NCBI GenBank assembly: GCA_013397435.1
Contig: VZRG01000159.1
Location: 520,816 to 584,815 of the forward strand
From: Erythrocercus mccallii
Taxonomy: Eukaryota; Chordata; Aves; Passeriformes; Dicruridae
Direction: 5' to 3'
DNA: 64,000 nucleotides
Positions 48,049 to 58,578 of this stretch are shown here, one piece after another. Below the pieces are notes generated by a model. It searched no databases. It saw only the letters and a list, made by a program, of their open reading frames with translations, and had not been told where the DNA came from. A program made the position numbers and the translations under genes. The first letter of the stretch is position 1, and every line of letters starts with the position of its first letter.

Positions 48049-51000
48049 TTAGCTTTCTGAGCAGTAAATTAAGCTGGTGAATTGTGTGTGAACCAGGTGA
48101 TGTCACAAGACCATTCGAGCCGAGGATATAGAGCTGTATGTACAGGTCGGTCCTCCAGAGGCTGTGAAGTATTCCCTTTGGTTGGTGATTAGCTGGTAGG
48201 ATGTCTTTGACTGCCAAAACCTTTGACAGCTAATCAGGGTTTTCCTACACAGTGCTAAAGGGGTTAGATAGGGTTTGGGATGAGATCCAAAAGACTATTT
48301 AGGTGCTTGATAGGATTAAACAGATGTCAGACACCTACTCAGTTCAGAGCTGTAATAAAGGAAACCCCCATCCAGCTGCCACCCAGCCCTCCAGGCATTT
48401 AAATTCACTGGGTGGCTTCCACTGTCACCTGTAAGTTCATCCACAACTCCTCTCTCTGGTGTCACTGGAGGGGCCAGAGGGGTGGACAAGGGGTGTCTCC
48501 ATGTAACCCCATATAAACCCATATAATTTCCATATCAACCCCACCTTGGTTCTGGGAAGAACAGGGGAAATCCCAGAGGGAGGAGGCGTGGGTGGCAGTT
48601 TGGCAAGTCAGGCTCTGCCTCCAGAGGAAGCCCCAGCACGACTTTAATCTTTACAATAAGCAGTGGATCAACACAAAAATAAGCTTGGAATCAAGCTGTG
48701 AGGAGGTAAAACTGAGTTATGCAGAATTCCCCTTTCATCTCTAATTCCTGTGAAATAATACACAGTAAATGCAGTTCCAGGTTATCGGTTTCACGTGTCT
48801 GTGAACAAGTGAAGAAGTGACTCTCATTGATGCTGCTGTTTTTCCCTACAGTGACCAAGAAAAAGGAAGGTGTTTCTGGTCATCACTTCTCACCTCTGCT
48901 GGGTGTGGACACACCTTCCAGCTCTGTGCCAGAAATCACGTGTGTCTTTGGGAGCAACCCCCTTAGGTCTCTGACCCCCAAGGACAGCTGAACCTGCTTC
49001 CCACCCGCCAGCACAACTGTGTGATATCATTATCTATTTCATTAACAAATTTTTTCTTTACACATCTAAATATTTTTTAGTTTTGCCTTATTTTTTTTCT
49101 CTTTCACCTCAGGGGACAGAGCAGAGCTGACTCAAGTGCCTGCCTAGACGGTTCTTGTTCCTGAAGCTGTTCAGGCCACTGGAAACCAGGGAGTTGGATG
49201 AGGAGTTAAAATCTTTCCTTGAAATTAATTTTATTTTTCACCTACCATAGTGTTACTGCTAAAAAGACCTTTCCTCAATGTACCTTAATTCTTTTCTGAT
49301 CCAAAATAATTCTCTCTCATCATCTAATGATTTTATCTTCTTTCAGCCTCTTCTGGTGAAAATATCCCTTTAAACAAAAATAATTATAAGGGATGCCAAA
49401 ATAAAACTTGAGTCCTTAATCCAGGTTTTAAAACATTTGCTGGGAACCCTACCTTTTGCTACACTTATTCTGTGTCAATACAAACTATTATTTTCATATT
49501 CCTCCCTTTGGAAGTGTGGCATTAGAGCTGGGTTCAGCCCCATTTGGACACCTGTTGTGTGGGAGACACCAGTGTTTTGGCTCACTGCACAAGCCTTATC
49601 TGCTTTGGGAAACTTTGCAGGGACTGGTGAATTAGTTAAATTTTTACCAGATAAGAAACTGAAAACTGAGTAAATAACTGAGTGGGACAATTTTTTCTGA
49701 CAGTATCTGTTGGATGCTTTCAAACGTGTTTTTTTTTTATTATCCTCAACTGAATGCACACTGTGTGCCTGCCTACTTGGGCAATGTTTTAATTAAACCC
49801 AAGCCATCATCCCTAACAGCAGGATTAAGTTTTCCCTCCTGTGTCACCCTCATCTGGCTAAAAGCTGCAAGAGCCATTCCAGGTTCACTGTTGTGAACTT
49901 TACCTCCAGGGACATGCAGGGAGTTTTACCTGAGCCACAGGATTCACCAGTTGCTTTTTTTTCCAGGTTTTTCACACATCCTAGGTGGCATCAAAGGATT
50001 CTTTCTCGAGGCCATTGTCATGCTTTATATGATGTCATAGTTGTTTAATACTTGCCTAAATTTCCCACATGTCCCAAAGACATCACTGGGGTGGGTCACT
50101 GGCCTGAAAGGCGCATCATGTAAATTATAACAAGGGGATGGTCGTGTAAAATACTGGAAGAAATTAGATTAACCAGGACTCCACTGTGGTTTTGTCAATA
50201 TAGAAAGGCTGCACCGTGCTGCTCTGGGTTGTTAGGAGCAGAACCAGCTCTGCCTCTGGGTCTGAAGGAAGTCAAATAGCCTGACTGCCATAGACTGAGA
50301 GTCCTGTTGGGTTGGGAGCCAGCAGGGTGTAAAACCTTCTTGCTTTACTGATCTTGCTGTCCCAAGCTTCTCTGATTCGTGGGGTCAGACACAAATAAAC
50401 GGCTACCCAACATCCAAAATATCAGGAAAAGGAAAAGACTTGGATTTGCTAAGCCCGAACTTTCTAGGGAGCTCCCCTCTCCTCCTCTAAGTAATAAAGT
50501 CTTTTCTGCAGCCACCAGCAGAAACTGAAGTGGCTGAGATGGGTGTGCGAGCATGACCACACACCAGTGTAGGCTCCTCAGCCCGCACAGCACCAGGCAC
50601 CATCACTGCTGGCAGTGGGTGGGCATGGCCTGAACTGGGAATTAGGTATCCAATGTGGAGACCTGCTGCCAGTAGGTAATAGCTGCTGTGTGAAATGGGA
50701 CCTGATGTTGCAAAAGGGGAGTGCAGAAAGTATCTGGGTGGTATTGCAGTGATTTTAAGGAGTTACACCCTTCCAAAGGGCCCAGCCCATGCCTGCTTGG
50801 AATCAACAGGGATTTGCTGAGTGACAGTGAGGAGCTTTGGATCTGGCCCTGAAATATCTGCAAGCTTGCAGAAAGGGCCAGCGTGATGTTCACAGCATTG
50901 GCAGGTGCAGGGAGGCTAAAGTGCAAATCCCGGCCTTGATGGGTGTCCCAGTGGCTCGGACAGGTGGTAGCCGGTGGTGACAAGATGCAGGGAGTGGCAC

Positions 51001-51980
51001 TCCTGTCCACACGCCTCTTGCCAGGGATGAAACAGGGTGCTGACTGGGGCTCTTGCTGGGACTTGATGGCTGAGTCAGGGCTCTGCAAGAACCTCTCCCT
51101 GTCTTTTCCTCCCACACACCCACCTGTCCATTGCTTTGTGTGTCAGTCAGGCGTTGGGTGCTGCTTTCTGGAGGAGCCCATCCATGACTCTGCTGCCTGC
51201 TGGAGACCAGTTGTACTCCAGGAGTGTAGGGACAAGCAGGTGAGAAACTGCAGAAGTGTTTTTTGCACCCCACCCCCATCTTTATTTGTGAAGCAAATTT
51301 TCAGCTTCTCTGGAAGTTGGAAAGGAGGCCATTCACCTTTACATGCCTAAACTGAGAAATACAAGCCTGACAATACAGGGCTGTTCAGGGAAAGGGGTGT
51401 ACACGCTGCCTCTGTCAGGGAAAGGCTGCCACACCAGTCGCTCTCCCTGCAGCCCGATGCAATGTCCCTGCGAGGAGGAAGTTTGCTGAGGTGGAGATGG
51501 TCTCTGCCCATGGGCCCACCTGAGGGGACAGCAGTGGCCACTGTGGTGTAGGATCTCATCCTGACAGTCCCTCTGGCTTCAGGGGCCGCGCTCTCTTAGA
51601 GCACAGCTATGCTAAGGCACATGGAGGACAGGGAGGTGATTTGAAACAGCCAGCACAGCTTCACCAAGGGCAAGTCCTGCCTAACCAACCCAGTGGCCTT
51701 CTGTGATGGGGTGACCACAGCGGCGGACAAGGGAAGGGCTAGAGGTGTCATTTATATGCATTTCTGTAAGGCCTTTGGCACAGTCCACTCACAACACCCT
51801 TTTCTCTGAAATGGAGAGATAGATTTAATGGGTATGCTGTTCAGTAGATGAGGAATACATTGGGATGATCATATCCAAAAAGAAATGGTCAATGTTTGAA
51901 TGTCCCAGTAAAGAATATCCCTGGTAAAAAGTGGTGTCCCTCAGGAACCACCTCCGTATTGAGACCAGACTGTTTAATAT

Positions 51981-52170
51981 CCCCTTTCCTCTGCCATGGC
52001 AGGTGGTTTCAAAACATGTGACCTTTAATTTGAGCCACTGAGATTATCTCAGTTGGTTAGAGCATAATGCTAATAACACCAAGGTGGTATGTTTGATCCC
52101 CATATGGGCCATTCACTTAAAAGTTGAACTTTGTGGTCTCTGTGGGTCTCTACCAACTCAGAATACTCTG
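51981..52170 (+). mobile_element. tRNA-Ile-derived SINE with CR1-like tail (TguSINE1-like)
   Basis: A 190-bp insertion flanked by the 6-bp direct repeat taatat (51975-51980 and 52171-52176). Positions 52034-52111 follow tRNA-Ile: an A-box-like 'ctcagttggttagag', anticodon region 'tgctaataacaccaagg' and a B-box-like 'gtttgatccc', ending gggcca. The rest, with 'ccaactcagaatactctg', resembles a CR1 3' end. It is a SINE, not a functional tRNA gene: stem positions are mutated and it lies in a retroelement. The name is from memory. Confidence 0.8.
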
Positions 52171-52429
52171 TAATATCTCCATCAGTGATATCAGACATAC
52201 ACAGTGGGATCAAGTGCGCCCTCAACAAGTTTTCAAATGACACACCTGAGGGACCTGGACAAGCTCAAGTGGGCCCATGAGAACCTCACGAGGTTCAACA
52301 AAGCAAAATCCAAGCTGCTGCACCTCAGTCAGGGCAACTCTAAGTATCAATAGGATGAAGGGATTGACAGCAGCCCGTCAGAGGACTTGGTGGTGCTGGA
52401 TGAGAGACCGGACATGAGCTGTCAGTGTG

Positions 52430-53225
52430 CGCTTGTCATAAATGGGCAGGAGACAATGTTTACTCCTTTTTCTTGCCTTTATTTATTCAGCTCTTAAGGG
52501 AGGTCTTGAGGGGTGGCTTACACTGCCGCTGCTCTCACTGAGCTGCACCTCTGAGGAGCAGGTATCCTTTACTCTGCTGCCTGGGCTGCAGAGTGGGAGT
52601 TCCTCCCTCGCACGGGAGTCTCGGGAACTCGGTTTTGGCTCGGTCGGGCTAGGGGTCTCTTCTTTTTAAGTTCTCTTGAAGTTCCGGCAAGAGGGAACTG
52701 CAGAACTGTGATTTACTGCGATGCCTGCAGCTAGTGTTATAAGGTACCTTTTTACTGTCTTAGTCTGTTTTGCTTTGGTCTGTTGTCTTGGAGAGTGGCC
52801 AATGTTTGTTTTTGAAAGCATTGCCCCATGGGATTCTTCATTTCCATACTGGGCAGTGCTTGGGTCAGCCGGCGAGCAAGGGGCAGCGTGGGCGGGGAGT
52901 GGATGGTGTAGGTGGGGTACAGAGTTCTGATAGACGAGTTGCAGCAGCAGGGAGGAGAATTGTCAGAAACCTGGTAGAAAAATGGAAGGGGGAGGGGGGA
53001 AGCGACGAGGAATTCCGAGGAAATTGCAGTGATCTACCTAACAAGGAAGTAACAAAATAGATAAGTAAAGTATTTAAGGTAAAAAAATACAAAATAGATA
53101 AAGATAGCTTTTAACATTATTACAACTTTTAAACTAGCCCTTAACTTTACAATTCTACAACTAATAACTTTTACTCTTATAATTCTAACATTTAGGAGTT
53201 GCTTAAACCTCATTTCTCACACGCT
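52430..53225 (-). mobile_element. Solo LTR with 4-bp target duplication, inserted in CR1
   Basis: The element at 52434-53221 (788 bp) has TG...CA ends and is flanked by cgct at 52430-52433 and 53222-53225. Removing it and one cgct restores the CR1 sequence. On the minus strand it starts TGTGAGAAATGAGG, and an AATAAATAAA polyadenylation signal lies about 45 bases before the end, supporting minus orientation. No internal retroviral genes remain, as expected after LTR-LTR recombination. Confidence 0.88.
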
Positions 53226-53808
53226 CACAGCCCAGAAAGCCAAACGTGTCCTGAGCTGCATCCAAAGCAGAGCCAGGGAGGGGATTCTGCCCCTCTGCTC
53301 TGCTGAGACCCCACTGCAGTGCTGCATCCAGCTCTGAAGTCTTCAGAACAGCAAAGGTGTGGACCTGATGGAGTGGGTCCAGGGGAGGGCCACAAAAATG
53401 ATCAGAGGAATGGAAGGTCCTGTGAAGACAGGCTGAGAGAATTAAGGTTGTTCAGCCTGGAGAAGGGAAGGCTCCAAGGAGGTATTTTGCAGCCTTTTAC
53501 CACTTAAAAGGGGCTTATGAGAAAGATTGTGACGAACTTTTTAGGGCCTCTTACAGTAGGACAAGGGTAATGGTTTTAAACTAAAGGAAGGCAGATTCAG
53601 ACTAGATATAAGAACGACATTGTGAAACACTGGAACAGGTTACTCAGAGAGATGGCAGATGCCCCATCACTAGAAAGATTTAGGGTCACGTTGGATGAGA
53701 CGCTGAGCAACCTGATCTAGATGAAGATACCCCTGCTCATTGCAAGGGGATTGTACTAGATGACCTCTCAAGGTCTCTTCCATCCCAAACTATTTTATGA
53801 TTCTATGA

Positions 53809-56800
53809 AATGGATTTATTTTAGCAGGATTATAATACAGCTTTGGCTCAGTAAGGGACATACAGGTAACAGTGGCAACAGAAGAACAAACCAGGCAGTT
53901 AGCAGCAGAGGTCTGCCTCATGTTGGCTGTGGCAGTGCTTCCCAGCATGTTCTCTCAGGGCAAGGGTAGATGAGGCACCAGGCTGACACAACACACACCA
54001 TGAAAAGGGCTGGGGAGCCAAAGTGACTCTGTCCTGGCAGCAAAGAGCTCATGGCTGCAGCACCTGGTGGGTGCAGGGGAAGCAGCCTGACTGTGCAAAA
54101 CGAGAGTGGGTTCAGACCATCCCACAGCTGGTCTCATTTGATTTTAGATCTTTGGCATGCAGGGTTGCTGGGACGGGCCTCGGTCAATGGAAAAACAGAG
54201 TCAAAGCTGGGGCAATGGGGCTGGGATGGGAGGAAGAGGGAAGGTTGGAGGGGGATGTGCAGTGGTGCTGGAGTCAAGGGCCATGGTGCAGAACAGGAAT
54301 GGAGTCCAGCAGCCAGTGCTGCTGCACTTGGAGGAGGTCAGGGCTCCTACCTATTTGAAAGGACAACAAGAGAAGAAGGTGGGAGGAGATGTAGGGAATT
54401 TGCAGGAGAGCTTTTCCAGAGGCTCTGATTAATCGTTTGGCATCGAAACCAATTTAAGCAATCTCTGCCCCAGGCATAAAAAAGGAAAAATCACAGGGTG
54501 GGGAACTGCAGCAGGGATGGGCAGAGACAATTGAGGCAGCTGCCATCAGAGAAAACTGGCTGAACTACCATGGGAGGATGGTGGTGCCAGTACAGTACAA
54601 ATCAGTCACCATTAGGTCAAAGATTTATTTAGAGAGCTGGGGAAACCCTCTCCTGGAGGGATGGCTGCAGGGCAGGAGTAAGGGCAAGCACAGGGAGTAT
54701 GTGGGGGCCAGTGTGCTTTGCAGCCAGCCTCAGCTGGTTTGGGAAGGCACAGGAAGCTGGAAAAAGGAAAAGCAGCTAGGCTTTTCCCTGCAGAAAGGGT
54801 TAACTGCCACCCTACTAAACACAGCTGCCTGCTCTGCTGAGGCCACAAAATGCAGCAGGCAGGGGGAAGCTGACTTGGAGAAAAAAGTCACTAAAGCTGT
54901 CATTTTATCATGATGCCATCTACTAGGAATAATTTAAAGAGGGCACTGAAACTGTCAGGGACTTTACCCTTTGGCAGTAACAGAAGTTAGGGATATGTCA
55001 CAGGAGAGTGTTCATAATGAGGGTTGTACACAGAATGAGAAGTAATATTTCAGCCAAACACATCAGTTACAACTGGTCTAGCCTGCTGAGATGATCAATA
55101 GCTTAGTACTAGTGAAACCTTGGATCAGCTCCGACTCTTTGATTTACAGCTGCCCTTGGTGCAGCAGATTGGACAGGGACTGGTACATTTGTTCCCAACC
55201 CATCTGGCTGCCAGGACACGGCAGCAACAGGGCAGTGTTGCCAGACTGCACCTTACCAGGTCCTGCTACCACGCAAGGAATGTCCAGCCAACCCAAACCC
55301 ATTTACTGCACGGCCACACACAGAGTTGTGCTGGCCTACAAAGGACTACAGACAACTGATTTCTTCATTGAAACCTTGCCCACTTAGCCAGTCATGGAAC
55401 TAGCGTTCTAGAAAAAACTAACTGCTGGAATAGAACTCACTGTCTGAAAACTTGTGAGCAGGAAAAGAAAAACCACAGAGAGAGCTATCATCATATTCCC
55501 ACTGGGGTTTTGCAGGCCTGCATTTTATCATAGATCAAGAAAAACTATCCCTCCTCCACTTGAGGAAAACATATCTACCTTGAGGTGTTTCACAGGTTTA
55601 TTGGCATTCAGCATAGGGCTGTTTCAAATTCATCACTAAGGAGGTAAGACACAATCAAGCATAATTATTAACTGATCTCCATTCATATTCATGATATGGT
55701 ATGTGATCCACAGATGTCCCAGATGAAAGTCAAGTCTCAAGTTGTTCCATGAAACACAGTCCTGGAAGAGAAGTAGCTGTACCTCCACACCCTGGAATCA
55801 CCACTCTGCTTGTGCCCCTGGGCAGACTGGGGGGTGATCCAGTGAGGTACAGCCTGAGCCCCCACCTTCCTGACCCTAAGGGAACAGCTTCCTTAAATCC
55901 GCAGAGAGAATAATATACACTAATATACTATAGTTGTGTAAACTTTTTCCTCGAGCTTGCTGGTAGACACATTCAGAAGACTAGCAGCAATTTCTTTTCA
56001 CAACAGTGATTAAAAAAGAAAATGTGCTGTGAAGGCAGGAAAGATCAGGAGCTTGCCAGTGGAAGAGAATAGATGACAGGGCTCAGCTCAGGCCCTCATG
56101 CAGGGACAGAGCTGACTCTAGGTATTTTCTCTCTCCTTTCTCTTGCTTGTGCCTGCTCCCTGTTAGGGTTTTACTAGTCACAAATAAAACCAACCCACCC
56201 AAGCCCTCTTACAGCATGGACACACACAGAGCTGTGCCAGCACCTGTAAGAAGTGTGATACAACAGTATGAGGAAAAGAGCACTCTGCAATATCTGCTCC
56301 GAAGGATACCTACTCTTTGTTCTGCACCTTGGAAGAGTAGTTCCATTATACAAAAACAGTGAGGCTAATCCATTTGTAAAAAGGCAGCAAACAAACAATC
56401 CCCCAAAACAGGTCTACCGGGGTCAGTGTATCCACGGTGCTGAGAAGTGGCCCAAAACAGGAAGCACAAAAGACAATACAGCTGTTTTGCACTGAATCCA
56501 CCTCTGACTTTCAGGTTCCCCTGCTTTCACAAGCACACCCCTCCCACAGCCACATACTGCCACTGCACACTCAGAAGTTACCTGAGTATCTCCATTAGAG
56601 TATGGACAACAGAATTATGGCATGAATACCCTGGATGGGAATGAGGGGTGTCTAGGGGTTATGTGCACTTTGGATGTATAGTCTCTACTTGAAAAAGTTT
56701 TTTGTAAGTTCCTACTTAAAATCTTGCCTAGCATTCACATATAGACTCTCACTTCACTAAGAATGGTTAAAGTGTTTGCCTTTTATTCAGAAGACTTGCT

Positions 56801-57699
56801 CCATTTCCAGTAATACTTTTCTATGTCCTTGAAGCCAGATAGACTCTAGTCTCATAACAGCACCATCAGTCTACTACAAAGCAAGCAAACAAATCAAAAC
56901 CAAAAAAGTTCCAAAATGTGACACAGTATAAAGAAACAAATACAGCTAATACATTAGAGAAATCAGCATCTACATAAACTTATGTAAGTTTCTATAAAAC
57001 TGGCAGTATGCAATTACAAGATTGGTAAGATTACCAAGTCTGCTAGATGTTTAAACAAGTCTACATAGGCTGTAACTATATTCTTGTGCTGTTTTTAGGC
57101 ATGAGTTTGCACTCAGAATCTAGCTACCACAATTATCCACACTGGTGGGCTTTCATACAATTCCCCTACAGCCAGAAATGTGTATGCAAGCATCTCCAGC
57201 TACCTGCTCAGATGCAAGCAGCACTTGCAAAGCTGTGAATATGTATGTAGCCTATTGCTGCCTCTTCCCTATGAATATGATATTACAGGGTTCATCTGCA
57301 TATGCCTGGTTAAGAAATAAAAGTCAGTTGCGTACTGTAACACCTTAAGTAACATGGAATCTTAGATTTTAGAAAAATATTTTAATCATCTGTTCACAAA
57401 TAAAAACTATCGCTATTACAAAACATCTTGTAATACTAGAATACCTAGCTTGGAAAGAGTTTTGTTCTTATTGCTGTTGCATTTAGTTTTCAGGAGCTGT
57501 GTCAGCACGAAGGTAGCAGTGGGCTTCCCACTTGTCATAGTCAGCTTGTAAGGGTACTCATAGGAAAGTGTATCTTCCTATTTAATCCTCATGCAATTTT
57601 CACACGTTTAGGCAGCCCTGACTTTTCCCAGACGTGTACATACTCGACATCTGACACTATGCATCAAAATCTCACCCAACTTTGTTTCATACAACAAAT
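53809..57699. other. Intergenic, nothing recognised
   Basis: No gene or repeat family identified between the CR1 end and the GJB6 3' end. Open frames of up to 125 codons at 54.0-54.4 kb are glycine- and tryptophan-rich translations of G-rich sequence, with no family signature. Confidence 0.45.
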
Positions 57700-57764
57700 T
57701 TTATTTGCAGCCTTTACATAAAACATTCACTCCAAAAAGAGTGAACGTCAGCATTGACACCATC
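57700..57764 (-). terminator. GJB6: GJB6 3'UTR and candidate polyadenylation signal
   Basis: A minus-strand AATAAA (plus tttatt at 57700-57705) lies 60 bases after the GJB6 stop, followed by a T/G-rich stretch (TTTGTTGTATG) suited to 3'-end processing. This would give a very short 3'UTR; distal sites are possible. Confidence 0.45.
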
Positions 57765-58556
57765 TTAGCTACTTGAAAACCCTATAACTGTGTTCTGGCA
57801 GCTATCAGATATTAACTCATTCATTTCATTTTGTTTGGTTTCTTCCTTATTCTCATGGTTGGGGTGCTGTTTCGAATTTCCAGCTTTTTTAGACCTTCTG
57901 AGGAAAAACTTTGTCAGTAAGTAACATAATTCAGCCACATTTAAAAGAATGCAAATGCTGGACACAGCAATCATGAAAATAGTGAACACCGTCTTTTCAG
58001 TAGGTCGGGAAACAAAGCAGTCCACAGTGTTGGGGCAGGGCCAGGCATTACACTTCATTAAGCGAGGCATTCGGAACCCATCATACATGAAATAAAACGC
58101 GTACATGAAGACTGCTTCAAAGATCAGTCTGAAGAAGATGCTGCTGGTGTATGTCCACCACAAGGAGCCCTCAATACGAAACCTCTGTTTCCTGATTTCT
58201 TCCATGTCCTTGAATTCACATTTCTGATCTCCTTTTCTGAACTGCCTTTTCTTCTCATGCCTCCTGTAAGCCACGTGCATGGCCACCAGCAGCGCAGGTG
58301 TGGAGACAAAGATCAGCTGCAGGGCCCAGAGTCTGATGTGAGAGATGGGGAAGAAATGATCATAGCAAACATTTCTGCAGCCAGGCTGAAGCGTGTTGCA
58401 GACAAAGTCATCTTGTTCATCTCCCCAGACTTTCTCTGCAGCCACAACCAGGATCATGATACGGAAGATGAAGAGGACTGTGAGCCATATCTTTCCGATA
58501 CTGGTGGAGTGCTTATTTACACCTCCCAAAATAGTATGCAGAGCTCCCCAATCCAT
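57765..58556 (-). CDS. GJB6: Gap junction beta-6 protein (connexin 30)
   Basis: 263 residues in one exon; human Cx30 has 261. A gap-junction subunit co-expressed with Cx26 in the inner ear and in skin, able to form mixed channels with it. Membrane segments are at about 21-40, 76-96, 134-156 and 189-213. Cysteines are C53, C60, C64 and C169, C174, C180. The tail carries the Cx30 signature HPNH at 231-234 and KQNEMNELISDS at 241-252, which separates it from GJB2. By contrast, residues 1-105 and the second extracellular loop (KCNAWPCPNTVDCF) are Cx26-like; human Cx30 differs there. Position 125 is arginine (codon AGG) in R125-F-R-I-E, where mammalian Cx26 and Cx30 have K125-V-R-I-E. The acceptor (GTGGTAG) ends at 58579, leaving a 22-base leader, the same length as in GJB2. 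Confidence 0.96.
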   Translation of the reverse strand: MDWGALHTILGGVNKHSTSIGKIWLTVLFIFRIMILVVAAEKVWGDEQDDFVCNTLQPGCRNVCYDHFFPISHIRLWALQLIFVSTPALLVAMHVAYRRHEKKRQFRKGDQKCEFKDMEEIRKQRFRIEGSLWWTYTSSIFFRLIFEAVFMYAFYFMYDGFRMPRLMKCNAWPCPNTVDCFVSRPTEKTVFTIFMIAVSSICILLNVAELCYLLTKFFLRRSKKAGNSKQHPNHENKEETKQNEMNELISDSCQNTVIGFSSS

Positions 58557-58578
58557 TGTCTTGTTTCAATCCTCTCAC

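Larger units (their letters stand above)
38476..51589. other. Long intergenic stretch, no genes recognised
   Basis: Mixed AT-rich sequence with a somewhat GC-richer part at about 50.3-51.6 kb. Open frames (up to 157 codons, minus strand 50642-51115) are low in complexity or have no recognisable motif, and none has convincing splice context. An AT-dinucleotide patch lies at about 39220-39275. The A44 and GAGGA tracts are listed separately. Confidence 0.45.
51590..53808 (+). repeat. CR1 LINE, sense, with two nested insertions
   Basis: Sense CR1 reverse-transcriptase-region sequence ('cttcaccaagggcaagtcct', 'ttctgtaaggcctttggcac', 'tggtgtccctcaggaacc') runs to 51980. It resumes at 52171-52433 ('gacctggacaagctcaagtg', 'gaacctcacgaggttcaaca') and again at 53222-53808 ('tcacagcccagaaagccaaa' onward), ending with the terminal repeats 'attttatgattctatg'. 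It is interrupted by a SINE and a solo LTR, and by many frame breaks. The left boundary is approximate. Confidence 0.9.

Noticed and set aside
47988..48217. Minus-strand frame of 79 codons with a serine/leucine-repeat end
   Set aside because: The repetitive C-terminus is translation of the GAGGA microsatellite and the adjoining A-rich run.
52034..52111. tRNA-Ile gene
   Set aside because: The anticodon region and boxes are recognisable, but stem positions are mutated, and the segment lies in a 190-bp insertion with target duplications and a CR1-like tail, so it is a SINE head.
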